Shown here: one piece after another, positions 54,074 through 63,519 of the stretch | How the letters are laid out: each line of letters starts with the position of its first letter | How positions within the stretch are numbered: the stretch's first letter is position 1 | Assembly: GCA_036794825.1 (NCBI GenBank) | Contig: DAIRGA010000007.1 | Location: 62,001 to 126,000 of the forward strand | DNA: 64,000 nt | Direction of reading: 5' to 3' | Source of the DNA: RZYY01 sp036794825 | GTDB taxonomy: Bacteria; Bacteroidota; Bacteroidia; Bacteroidales; 4484-276 | Position numbers and translations under genes: made by a program | Notes under the pieces: model-generated | Database searches by the model: none | The model's input: the letters and a program-made list of their open reading frames with translations, nothing else | Told to the model about the DNA's origin: nothing

Positions 54074-57000
54074 TCATGCAAAGTACTTTTGAATCATCGT
54101 TAGTAAATCATCTTTTGATATCGGTTTTGCAATGTAATCATCACAACCTGCATCAAGTGCCATTTGCCTGTTTCCGGTCAATCCATAGGCAGTCTGGGCA
54201 ATGATTACCACATCTTTATTGAACTTTCTGATACGCCTTGTGGCTTCGTAACCATCCGTGTGGGGCAAACGGATGTCCATAAGTATCAGGTCAATATCAG
54301 TTTGGTGCTGAACGATTTCTACCGCTTCAATGCCAGTCCTTGCTATCAATGTTGATCTGCTCAAAGATTTAATTGTTTTGTCCAGCAAGAGTTCAGAAAT
54401 CTCATCATCTTCCACAACCAATATTTTTAGTTTTCTTATTTCCAGTTTATTGTCTGTGATTGCGGGCTGATGGTCATTGTTTTTTGTTACCTGCCTGGTT
54501 GAGCAGGGCAGAGTAAAGTAAAAAACTGAGCCTTTACCTTCCTCACTTTCAACCCATATACTTCCTCCCATCATTTCGATATACGCTTTGGTAATTGCCA
54601 GTCCTAGTCCTGCTCCCTGACGAGCCATTTTATCTTCGATGTCAGCTTGTACAAATCGCTCGAAGACTGCTTTTTGACGGCTTTTTGGGATGCCGATACC
54701 CGTATCTTTTACATAAAATTCAATGCATTGGCCTTTGTGTGCGCAACCCAATTCAATTGTGCCCCGGGGAGTATATTTCACGGCATTTTTCACCAGGTTG
54801 GTGAGTATGGCATAGAGTTTTTCACGATCGGTTTTCAGGGTTGCTTCATCACCGGATAGACTATTTTTCACCGTAAAGTCAATACCTTTGGATTCCGTTT
54901 CGGGTTTGAAAAAGGTGTAAATATATTCGATCTGCTCGTTGATGTTGGATTCGGTAAGGTGAAGCTCCATCAGGCCGGCTTCAATTTTCGATATATCAAC
55001 AATGTCGTTGATGATATTAAGCATTCGCTGGCCGCTTTTATTAATCAATCCGATATAGCGTTGTTGCTCTTCCCCGGTGAGACCGGGCTCTCTCAACAGC
55101 TCAGCAAAGCCGAGAATGCCGTTCATCGGGGTGCGTATCTCGTGACTCATGTTGGCCAGAAATGCTGATTTCAGCCGGTCGCTCTCCTCGGCTTTTTCTT
55201 TAGCTGCAATGAGTTCTTTCTCAAATTCCTTGCGCTCGGTGATGTCAATATGGGTTCCAAGCGTTCGGCTGGTCAGTTTTCCTTCGCTGTCGCGCAGGGT
55301 CTGCCCCCGCGACCAGATCCAGACCCAGCCGCCAGCGTAGTGTTGCATCCTGAAATAATTTTCATAAATACCCACTGATCCTCCGGCAAGATAATCGGAA
55401 AAGCAGCGGGTTGCTCTTTCCCGGTCGTCGGGGTGCATCATAGCAATCCAGATATTTTCAAGATTTGGTGATCCATCTGTTATAAAATCCGCCGGATCGA
55501 AACCGAGCATGGTAAAGTACTCCGGACTGCACCAGAGGAAATCCTTGTCGTGGTGGTATTCCCATGCACCGGTATTCGAAACAGCAACGATGGATTTAAA
55601 ACGCTCCTCGCTCATACGCAGGTCTGCCTCGGCCTTTTTTCGTTCGGTAATGTCCCTTATGGTATAAACCATTCCTGCAGGTACGTTATTGGCGTCATAG
55701 ATTATATCGCCATTCACCTCAGAATTAATGACTGTTCCATCCTCAGTTTTGAGTCTGTATTCTTTTGGGCCTAATTTTCGCTCAAACATCAAATGAGTGT
55801 TTTCAATAGCCTGGGGCAAATCTTCTTCTGCAATGAACGACAGCATATTTTGACCTAAAAGAGCTTCTTTTGGAAGATGCTTCAGCGAAGGAAGCGGAAT
55901 ATCATTGATGAAGGTGATGATTCCATCTAAATTGGTTAATACGATTAAATCGGGCACAGTAGAAACCAGTTTGCGGTACCTCTCCTCGCTTTCCTTAATG
56001 GCTTTCTCGGCCTGTTTGCGCTCGGTGATGTTGCTTCCAAAGCATGAACCGCCAATAACCATTCCATCTTTAAAAATAGGATTGAAGGTTACCTGGATAT
56101 AAAGTTTGCCTACGGCAGTATCTACTTCATCAATAATAGTAAACTGCTCATTCGACAAAACCTTGTCGTAACGGGGTTTCCAGAAAGGTTGGAGGAACTC
56201 TGGCAGCGATTCCAGCAGATTGCTGCCTTTTTCGAGCCTGATGCCAAATGAGGCATGGAAATCTTTCTGAAATACATGGTTGATGTACACAATGTTGTAA
56301 TTCCTGTCGAAAGCCCAGATGCTGTCCGCTGTGCCTTCGATGATGGCGGTAACGTTGGCATTTGTCTCTTCCAATTTCTCTTTGGCTTTGATGACCTCTG
56401 CCTCAGCCTGCTTCTGCTCGGAAATGTCGGTGTGGGTACCAACGATCCTGACAGCTTTTCCGGTGTTGTCAAAGAAAGCCTCTGCACGGGACAGAATTTC
56501 TACCCAGTGACCATCTTTATGTTTCATTTTGAACTCCAGTATAAAGCGATCAACCTGCTTAGTAATCAGCTTCTGTTGAAGTTCCCATGATTTCTTTGCA
56601 TCTTCTGGTTCTGTGTTGGTTTCCCAGACAGAAAAATCATTGGGAAGCTCATGATCTTCAAAGCCAAGCATTTTTTTCCAACCCGGAGAGTAGTAAATTT
56701 CATTTGTCACCAGATTCCAGTCAAACAAGCCATCATTTGAGGCTTTCATGGCCAGCAAGAACCTTTCCTCGCTCTCTTTAAGTCTTTCTTCAGAAAGCTT
56801 ACGTTCGGTTATATTATCGAAGGTAATGCCAACCCGCTGGTTTGGGAGCGGAAAGGCCTTTACGGAATATGCGGCTTCCAGCAAGCGGTCGTCTGCATAG
56901 TAGAAATCTTCAAACTCGCCGGATTTACCTGTGCGCACAACATCGGCAAAGCGTTTGGGGATGCCCAGTGCGCGAAGACCGGGAAATATCTCATCAATAT

Positions 57001-58786
57001 ATTTACCAATCAAACTCTCCGGTTGAACACCACTTAGCTTCCCACTGGCCGGGTTTGCGGCTACTAAACAGAGTGTGTGGTCATCTTCAGGATTCTCGAG
57101 TTCATACACGTACAAACCCATTTGCATATTCTCAATAATATCGCCGGCCTGGTGAAGCGCTGTCTCAGCCTGCTTGCGCTCGGTTATGTCCACAACGTTA
57201 GCAACATTGTGTAGCCACTTGCCATCCGAATCATACACTGGTGATACAGATAGCTGTGCCCAGATTGTTTGCCCATCTTTTCTGATGTAGCGCTTTTCGG
57301 TGTAGTAAACATTTGATTCACCAGCCAACATCTTTTTTACCTCTTCAGCACCAATTTCGATGTCATCGGGATGTGTGATTTGTGTAAAGGTGAGTTGCTG
57401 CAGTTCGCTCTCCGTATAGCCGATCATTTGGCAGAAGTTTCGATTGGCTTTGATGAATTTTAAATCCTTACCGATCATTGTCATGCCTGTGGCGCTATCT
57501 TCGAAAATCTTTCTGAAGAGCAATTCACTCACCCTTAGCTTCTCATCGGCACGCTTCCGGTCTGAGATGTCCACGCAGAATTCCACGCATGTATTGTCTT
57601 CCAGCGAACTACCAGCAAAAACCATCCACAATCGTGTACCATCCTTGCGAAGATATTCCTTTTCGTAGGGACCAACACGCCCGGTCGTTTGAAATTTCTT
57701 AATCTCGGCCAGACTTACCTCCTTATATTCCGGTGGAGTAAGATTCTGCCAGGTCAGCGAGCGGGATTCTAATTCTTCCCGGCTGTATCCCATCATGTTG
57801 AGAAATGTGTCGTTGGCGTCTGTCATGCAGCCACTTGACAGGTCCCAAAACATAACGCCAACCGTTTCGACTTCCAATACCTTATTCAGACGTGCATGGC
57901 TTTTTCGCAGCAAGTCCTCTGCATTCTTACGCTGAGTGATATTTTGGGCAAGTATAACGATGTCGTCACCCATTGGGACAACAACAATACGAAGCCAGGT
58001 GGGTATTGATACTATTTCACCAACATACACTTCGTCGAAAATCTGCTGCTCCGCATCAGTAGCAGCGCGGATGTAAGCATCAAATAAAGCTGTTCCTTGG
58101 TGGGCGGGAAATAGTTCAAGTAAACGCTTTCCAGGAACTTCTGCAGGGTCAGTTCCGTTTATTTGAGCAATAGCATGGTTTTCGTATTTCCATGTGAAAT
58201 CAAACACTTCACCTTTTTCGTCCTTCAAGGGATGAAGAATAGTGAATCCATCGGGAGATATCTCCTGTGCCATGCGAAAAAGCTCCTCATTTCGCCTCAG
58301 TCCATCACTTAACTCCAGATTTTTCTTTAATTCAACCTGAAGCTCTGTTGTACGATCAGACACTAAAAGTTCCAGCCTGTGTTTTTCTGATTTTTTAAAA
58401 TCATTGGCTTCCTTAATTTTGATCATGGCGTTGATGTGAACCACAAGTTCCTGCTCGTCAACCGGTTTGGTGAGGAAACCATCAGCGCCGGCTTTGATGG
58501 CACGGACTTTATTCTCTTTGCTTTCATTGGCCGCCATTAAAAAAACCACGGGTATGTCGCGCAGATTCTCGTCCTCCTTCAGGATTTTGCAAACCTCAAA
58601 ACCATCCATTACGGGCATCAGAGATTCAAGCAAAATCACATCGGGCTGATCTGTTTTTGCCAGTTCAATACCTTCATTACCAGTGGTTGCGGTTAATATC
58701 GTAAAACCGTGAAACAACTCAGCGATCAGCGCTTCAATGGATATCAGATTATCCGGGTTATGGTCAATCACCAGAATTCTTTTCAT
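54074..58786 (-). CDS. Receiver-PAS8 hybrid histidine kinase with C-terminal receiver (kinase I)
   Basis: 1,570 residues from the ATG at 58786, chosen for the GGAG 7 nt upstream (a GTG at 58798 is in frame). Order: degenerate N-terminal receiver (1-120), coiled coil, eight PAS/PAC domains (about 165-1190), HisKA (NMSHEIRTPMNGILGF, His1215), HATPase (LVKNAVKYTPRGT, GAGLGLAITKA) and an intact C-terminal receiver (ILVVEDDEIS, Asp1504 in LMDIRLPHTDG, Lys in IAKPI). In the N-terminal receiver the phospho-Asp is Glu54 and the second acidic residue is His9. No membrane segment. It starts the minus-strand array (I-H-G); its promoter is not clear in the 790-nt spacer. Confidence 0.92.
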   Translation of the reverse strand: MKRILVIDHNPDNLISIEALIAELFHGFTILTATTGNEGIELAKTDQPDVILLESLMPVMDGFEVCKILKEDENLRDIPVVFLMAANESKENKVRAIKAGADGFLTKPVDEQELVVHINAMIKIKEANDFKKSEKHRLELLVSDRTTELQVELKKNLELSDGLRRNEELFRMAQEISPDGFTILHPLKDEKGEVFDFTWKYENHAIAQINGTDPAEVPGKRLLELFPAHQGTALFDAYIRAATDAEQQIFDEVYVGEIVSIPTWLRIVVVPMGDDIVILAQNITQRKNAEDLLRKSHARLNKVLEVETVGVMFWDLSSGCMTDANDTFLNMMGYSREELESRSLTWQNLTPPEYKEVSLAEIKKFQTTGRVGPYEKEYLRKDGTRLWMVFAGSSLEDNTCVEFCVDISDRKRADEKLRVSELLFRKIFEDSATGMTMIGKDLKFIKANRNFCQMIGYTESELQQLTFTQITHPDDIEIGAEEVKKMLAGESNVYYTEKRYIRKDGQTIWAQLSVSPVYDSDGKWLHNVANVVDITERKQAETALHQAGDIIENMQMGLYVYELENPEDDHTLCLVAANPASGKLSGVQPESLIGKYIDEIFPGLRALGIPKRFADVVRTGKSGEFEDFYYADDRLLEAAYSVKAFPLPNQRVGITFDNITERKLSEERLKESEERFLLAMKASNDGLFDWNLVTNEIYYSPGWKKMLGFEDHELPNDFSVWETNTEPEDAKKSWELQQKLITKQVDRFILEFKMKHKDGHWVEILSRAEAFFDNTGKAVRIVGTHTDISEQKQAEAEVIKAKEKLEETNANVTAIIEGTADSIWAFDRNYNIVYINHVFQKDFHASFGIRLEKGSNLLESLPEFLQPFWKPRYDKVLSNEQFTIIDEVDTAVGKLYIQVTFNPIFKDGMVIGGSCFGSNITERKQAEKAIKESEERYRKLVSTVPDLIVLTNLDGIITFINDIPLPSLKHLPKEALLGQNMLSFIAEEDLPQAIENTHLMFERKLGPKEYRLKTEDGTVINSEVNGDIIYDANNVPAGMVYTIRDITERKKAEADLRMSEERFKSIVAVSNTGAWEYHHDKDFLWCSPEYFTMLGFDPADFITDGSPNLENIWIAMMHPDDRERATRCFSDYLAGGSVGIYENYFRMQHYAGGWVWIWSRGQTLRDSEGKLTSRTLGTHIDITERKEFEKELIAAKEKAEESDRLKSAFLANMSHEIRTPMNGILGFAELLREPGLTGEEQQRYIGLINKSGQRMLNIINDIVDISKIEAGLMELHLTESNINEQIEYIYTFFKPETESKGIDFTVKNSLSGDEATLKTDREKLYAILTNLVKNAVKYTPRGTIELGCAHKGQCIEFYVKDTGIGIPKSRQKAVFERFVQADIEDKMARQGAGLGLAITKAYIEMMGGSIWVESEEGKGSVFYFTLPCSTRQVTKNNDHQPAITDNKLEIRKLKILVVEDDEISELLLDKTIKSLSRSTLIARTGIEAVEIVQHQTDIDLILMDIRLPHTDGYEATRRIRKFNKDVVIIAQTAYGLTGNRQMALDAGCDDYIAKPISKDDLLTMIQKYFA

Positions 58787-58798
58787 TGTTTGCTCCAC

Positions 58799-59589
58799 GG
58801 CCTATTGCTTTTCAATTTTAATCATTTGTACACCTTATCAAACAGCAGGTCTGAGTCAACGGGTCTAATGAAAGTTGTTAAAACCAATATCGAATAAACA
58901 GCTTTTGAAGCCCATTTTTTGACGCCCGAAAATACTAAAATTAACCAAATGTGCTTCAAATAGTCCATTTTACTGGTTTTTCCTAAATGATTCAAAGTAA
59001 TCATGCGCTTTATGGCAGTTTTCATCACTTGAAAGCACTGCTTTGGGTTTTCTCAATTGCCCCCAAAGGTCAGTTAATTGCCAAATTTATGAGATTTCTC
59101 GCTTCTCTCCTGACTTCGACAATGCGCAACTGGTGGGCTAAAGCCCGGCAGGTGTTTGGATTTCAACTGCCCTGACCTTAAGGTCGGGGCAATTGATTTC
59201 CTTATTATTCATGGCTTTAGCCACATTCACAAAATTTAAGGTTCCTTCTGACTTCGACATTTCGACACCCGAATGGATGAGTAAATATAATACAACTTAC
59301 TGTATTACAGCATGATACAATACCAAAATTTTTACATTGTCAAAGTCAGTAAAAATCATGAGATTTCTCGCCTCGCTCGAAATGACAAGGGTTTCAAGAT
59401 TTTTGGAGGTAGAGGGGGTAGGCGGCGGCTTCGCCGCCGCCTACCCCCATACATTCATTAAAACCCATGAAAGCATTGTCATTCTTTCATAGGAATGCCT
59501 TTGGCAGGAGCGCAGCGAGGAATCTCACATAAGTTTACCGGACACCAATGGTTTGCTGTCTGGCAGAGATCAAAATGCACCCAAAATGA
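58799..59589. other. 790-nt spacer with REP-like repeats
   Basis: No gene. TGAGATTTCTCGC occurs at 59090 and 59359, and an inverted relative (GCGAGGAATCTCA) near 59515. CTGACTTCGACA occurs twice (59111 and 59237). A GGGCTAAAGCCC-like piece lies at 59132-59144. The large hairpin at 59414-59448 is listed separately. Fragments such as CGAAATGACAAGG are typical of dispersed extragenic repeats. Confidence 0.65.
59414..59448. repeat. Perfect 16-bp hairpin, GC-rich
   Basis: Arms GGGGGTAGGCGGCGGC and its exact complement flank a TTC loop. There is no T-tract on either side. It is flanked by an inverted pair of TGAGATT-type repeats (59359 and 59515), so the whole may be a small mobile or REP-type unit. 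Confidence 0.85.
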
Positions 59590-61353
59590 CTACTTTTTCA
59601 CCACCCTCTTAACCACCGTACCTTTTTCTCCGGTAAGCCTGATCTGGTAAACCCCGGGCTGAAGGCCGGAAAGATCAATGTTTACTGAGCTTTCACCGCC
59701 AGTTTGGATGGTTTGGACAAATGCTCCCAAAGTTCCCACCACATCAATCTGCGTGAATTCGCCGGTTCCGCTGACTTGCACATATCCATCGGTTGGGTTG
59801 GGATAAATCATGATTCCGGCGCCCGGATTATTTTCCATCCCGGTTGCTGAAAGCTTCATCAATTTTATGGCCGACAATCCTTCGCCGGTAAAGTATCCTG
59901 ATTGGGGTAATTGCAAGTCATACTCCACCTCCACATCAAAGGTTTCACCTGTGGATGGGCGATAAACCCTGTAAGTGAGCAGTTCCATTTCATCAAATCC
60001 ATCTTTTGATACGGTAGTTGCATCATTGGCATAGGCAGTTAGTATGAAATTGTTTTTTGGGTCAATAATTTCAGCGACTCCATAACAGAGCTGCTGTTGC
60101 GCAAATACGCCGATTATATCGCCGGCAAGCAGGCCCTGGGGGTTGTTACCTTCTACAGCGATCAGGTGGGAGGAGCCTGTTATGGCAACCTCATTCCATG
60201 GATGATCAGGATGTTTTATCTGCTGAAGTTGTGCAGTCCAGGCGCTTTTTGCGTTTGCAGGGAAAGTAACCGAGCCTGGTGAATTGAGGTAAGCGAAATA
60301 TGCTTTCCCAGGCAACAAACTTCCCAAGGTATTGATACCATAAGCCGGCCAGTAAACGCCAACACCGGCCACATCTTTGACCAACCGGACGCTCGTCCCG
60401 GCAAAAAGTGAAGCCACATTCACCGGCTGGTTGGCAATAACCGGGACTAGACTCCACCCGGTACTCATGCCAAAAACCTTGTTTATTTCCTCTTCACCAC
60501 TGATATCGAGTAAATCAGGCGTATTCATTTTTACCTTGTAGGCCGATTGCGGCTGCCAATTCACTATTGAGTTCAGCCCACCAGCCGGATAGTAGACTGA
60601 TGACATGGTTTGAGCAATGATAAAATTGCTGCCCAGTGGGTCAAATATGCTCACCATGTTGTCGTTTGCTGGCATTACAAAACTCGAAAGACCACTCCAT
60701 CCTGCGGGTAGTGGGATGCTTTGCGTCATCAGCTCATCGCCCCAGAATATGCGGCTGAACTCATCTTTTTCAAAAGGAGTACCCGCAAAACCCCCAAATG
60801 CATCCTGAAACGTTACCTCTCCTTCGTCAACAGTTTTGGCAACATTAAAATTCCCACCCCAGTTGTTCATCGGAAATTCAACATTCGGAAGGGTTATGAC
60901 CTGGTTGTTGTCAATGGTGAGTAAAGCGCCGCCTGACTGACCATTTCTGAAAATGCTTTTGGAGAAGGGCAATGCAGGATCAATCATTCCGCCAGGTTTT
61001 ACAAAAAGTCCTTTGATTCCGGTTTTCTCGATAAGGGCATAATTTCCGGCGATGGTTCCACCCTGGTTAACTTCAAAAGTAAAGTAGCCCGTTGAAGTCA
61101 GTGTTGCCGGCGAATCGCTGTTCCCCACAAGGTTCAATTGCCCGCCATTGTTTACCGAGAGTGTTTGGTTGTTTCCCATGATAAGCGTGGCGCCATCATT
61201 AAGGTTCATTTCACCTGCATTAATATTGAGGTTACCATCAACATAGAGCGTTGTTCCCCGGGAAATGGTAATGTTTGTTTCTGAATGCATGATCTGTGAA
61301 AAGGATATTCCAGAAATGAAGCATGATATTGTAAAAAGGATAATGTGTTTCAT
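59590..61353 (-). CDS. T9SS cargo protein with type A sorting domain
   Basis: 587 residues. Sec signal peptide (about 1-19, GISFSQ end). A repeat-rich beta region (about 25-200; LYVDGNLNINAGEMNLNDG) follows. A module of about 150 residues (about 210-370; PAGWSGLSSFV, LPGKAYFAYL) is homologous to the end of the 37.5 kb protein. The final about 80 residues (GIMIYPNPTDGYVQVSG...LQPGVYQIRLTG...VVKRVVKK) are a T9SS type A C-terminal sorting domain, which directs export across the outer membrane and surface attachment. It is 36 nt after the S74-type gene, probably one operon. Function otherwise unknown. Confidence 0.88.
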   Translation of the reverse strand: MKHIILFTISCFISGISFSQIMHSETNITISRGTTLYVDGNLNINAGEMNLNDGATLIMGNNQTLSVNNGGQLNLVGNSDSPATLTSTGYFTFEVNQGGTIAGNYALIEKTGIKGLFVKPGGMIDPALPFSKSIFRNGQSGGALLTIDNNQVITLPNVEFPMNNWGGNFNVAKTVDEGEVTFQDAFGGFAGTPFEKDEFSRIFWGDELMTQSIPLPAGWSGLSSFVMPANDNMVSIFDPLGSNFIIAQTMSSVYYPAGGLNSIVNWQPQSAYKVKMNTPDLLDISGEEEINKVFGMSTGWSLVPVIANQPVNVASLFAGTSVRLVKDVAGVGVYWPAYGINTLGSLLPGKAYFAYLNSPGSVTFPANAKSAWTAQLQQIKHPDHPWNEVAITGSSHLIAVEGNNPQGLLAGDIIGVFAQQQLCYGVAEIIDPKNNFILTAYANDATTVSKDGFDEMELLTYRVYRPSTGETFDVEVEYDLQLPQSGYFTGEGLSAIKLMKLSATGMENNPGAGIMIYPNPTDGYVQVSGTGEFTQIDVVGTLGAFVQTIQTGGESSVNIDLSGLQPGVYQIRLTGEKGTVVKRVVKK

Positions 61354-61389
61354 GTTGTCACAATTTTAAAAGATTAAATAACAAACAAA

Positions 61390-63438
61390 TTATTTTGAAT
61401 TGAGTTGTTTTTCAAGTGCATCAATTCGTTGGTTTTGCACTTCGATTATCGCATGAAGTTCTTTAATGGCTTCGGTAAGCACCGGGATCAGGCCGATGTA
61501 GTTAATGCTTTTGAATTCAATGGGATCGTTATGAGTTTCCTTTTCATCTTCTGGTCTTTCTGGCGCAGTATGGTAGTTAACCCTTACCAGTTCAGGAAAA
61601 ACGGCCTCCAATTCCTGGGCTATGAAGCCATATTGATCACCTTTTGCAAGGTTCATGTACTCAAATTCATCGGTTTTGTGTTCATAGATTTTTGCATCAA
61701 GCCTCAGGATGCGCTCAAGGCTTCCATCAAAATGCCGGATGTTTTTCTTAAATTTGCCATCTGAGGGATTGCTGAAGTTACCAGTAACAAGAACATCACC
61801 ATTAAAATAACCGGCATAGTTGCCACTTCCGGATCCGGAAGCCCTGCCATAGATTCCAAAGGCTACCGTTCCACCTGTTGCCCACCCAAAAACACCATAA
61901 GTAGGATTAATGCTGGTAGTATTGTTTACAGCACGGGAATATACACCACTTCTTCCTGCCACTATATCAATCCCACTGCCTTGACCATCGGCAGGCTGAG
62001 AGTAAATCTGTAAACCCAGGACATCCTCGTTTCCGGTGTAATTTGTATAAATACCCATTACAGTTGAGGAAGAACTGGCGCTGCCCTCCACATGTAGCAT
62101 TCTGACAGGCGAATCAGTCCCAATGCCCACACGCTGCTGGAAATAGTTTCTGCTTCCCTCCGGACCGGCAAAGTAGCCTGCATAACCATCCGGACTGGCA
62201 GTTTGTCCATAAACTCCGTAAGTAGTGCCTGTAGTGGACGATGCAACTCCATATACTCCTCTTCCGGAAACGGTTTTACCAAACACACCCCAGCCGCCAC
62301 TGTCGTGTGTACCCCGCACTCCATAACCAAAATTATTCAGGGCAAAATTCCTTCCATGCACACCTGATGAACCTCCAGAGGTGGTCGTGCTCAAAGCATA
62401 TCCTCTCACTCCGGTGGCGCCGCTTGATGAGGATTCTGTTTCGCCCCAGACTCCCGGGAAACTTCCGGTTCCGGTTTTGATACCACGAATAGCAAAATTT
62501 GATGTTTGTGCCAGGATGGTTCCCGCCACTTCAAGCCGCTGTGTCGGGCTTGATGTGCCAAGCCCAAGGTTGCCGTTTTTGAGCATAACAAGCGCGTCAC
62601 TTCTGTCGGATATCGAAGCGCCGTTGCCAATTACAAAAAGGCGGTCGGCGCTGTTCCAGGTGTTACTTCCACCCAGAGGAGTATATTCCGTATTATTGCG
62701 GCCAATCACCGTTTCATGGGTTGATGGCGCTATTGTGCCTGAACCGAATGCTGTGGAATAAAATCCTGAGGAGTTTGTATTCCATCCAAAAGCCGTGGAA
62801 CTCACACCGGCAGCTGTGGTGTTATCTCCCCAGGCCATGGCGTAAGTATTTGAAGCGATGGAGTTAAAACCGAAGGCCGTCGAGTATGGGCCCACATTTT
62901 CGTTGTTCCATTGCGTACCGTTGACCCTTCCGGCCCGGAAAACAGCCTTATCCGGATGCCAAAACATTCTGGTTCCGGAGCCGGATGCAGGAACCTGCCC
63001 GGGTGATGTCGTTTTATACTGCCCCGTGAAAAGTACATTGCCTTCACCAGTTCCGAAGCCGGATGCATGTAGCAATGCAGTCGGGTAAGAGACCCCGATT
63101 CCTATATTTCCGTTATTGTAAAAAAGGCTAAGGTCTTCATTCTGAATCCATTTTTCACCTGCTTCCAACCGTACCCAATAATCTCCTGAAAAAAGGAAAA
63201 GTGCATTGAAATCGGTATCATAGACCACAAGGCCTGAAGCAGGATATGAAATTCCTGTCCGTTGTGCCGATGTTAATCGTGGCGGAAGAAATCCCCTGGT
63301 GGTGGATTCCACATCGAGCATAGCGGAGGGGTCGGGAGGGCTGTTGGTTTCATTGATTGAAACCCCCTGTGAAAAAGTCTGGTTTTGAATAATAAAGACA
63401 AAGATCAAAAATGAAAAGACTGCTTTTATTCTGTTCAT
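61390..63438 (-). CDS. Tail-fibre-like surface protein with S74 intramolecular chaperone domain
   Basis: 682 residues. Signal peptide (about 1-23, TFSQG). A head with PPDPSAMLDVESTTRGFLPPRLT is found in many Bacteroidota surface proteins. A long beta-rich shaft has GVxG repeats (GVRGY, GVHGR, GVYGV, GVFGW; about 320-560). The C-terminal part (SDGKFKKNIRHFDGSL...YGFIAQELEAVFPELV) is the Peptidase_S74/chaperone-of-endosialidase domain, which trimerises and may cut itself off. A coiled coil (about 655-682) ends it. Adjacent to the T9SS cargo and the partial coiled-coil gene; adhesion is a guess. Confidence 0.85.
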   Translation of the reverse strand: MNRIKAVFSFLIFVFIIQNQTFSQGVSINETNSPPDPSAMLDVESTTRGFLPPRLTSAQRTGISYPASGLVVYDTDFNALFLFSGDYWVRLEAGEKWIQNEDLSLFYNNGNIGIGVSYPTALLHASGFGTGEGNVLFTGQYKTTSPGQVPASGSGTRMFWHPDKAVFRAGRVNGTQWNNENVGPYSTAFGFNSIASNTYAMAWGDNTTAAGVSSTAFGWNTNSSGFYSTAFGSGTIAPSTHETVIGRNNTEYTPLGGSNTWNSADRLFVIGNGASISDRSDALVMLKNGNLGLGTSSPTQRLEVAGTILAQTSNFAIRGIKTGTGSFPGVWGETESSSSGATGVRGYALSTTTSGGSSGVHGRNFALNNFGYGVRGTHDSGGWGVFGKTVSGRGVYGVASSTTGTTYGVYGQTASPDGYAGYFAGPEGSRNYFQQRVGIGTDSPVRMLHVEGSASSSSTVMGIYTNYTGNEDVLGLQIYSQPADGQGSGIDIVAGRSGVYSRAVNNTTSINPTYGVFGWATGGTVAFGIYGRASGSGSGNYAGYFNGDVLVTGNFSNPSDGKFKKNIRHFDGSLERILRLDAKIYEHKTDEFEYMNLAKGDQYGFIAQELEAVFPELVRVNYHTAPERPEDEKETHNDPIEFKSINYIGLIPVLTEAIKELHAIIEVQNQRIDALEKQLNSK

Positions 63439-63519
63439 AATGAATTAAAATTGATGGATTTAGATTTATTGAATTCAGGATTATACCTGATATTCCAAAA
63501 TTTTATATTCGATTAAGGT

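Noticed and set aside
58799..59589. Searched for tRNA or other RNA genes in the long spacers (also 39610-40146 and 47861-48646)
   Set aside because: No cloverleaf-like arrangement or known RNA motif could be made out by eye.
61390..63438. S74 protein considered as a prophage marker
   Set aside because: It has a Sec signal peptide and sits next to a T9SS cargo gene; no capsid, terminase, integrase or tail genes are present.
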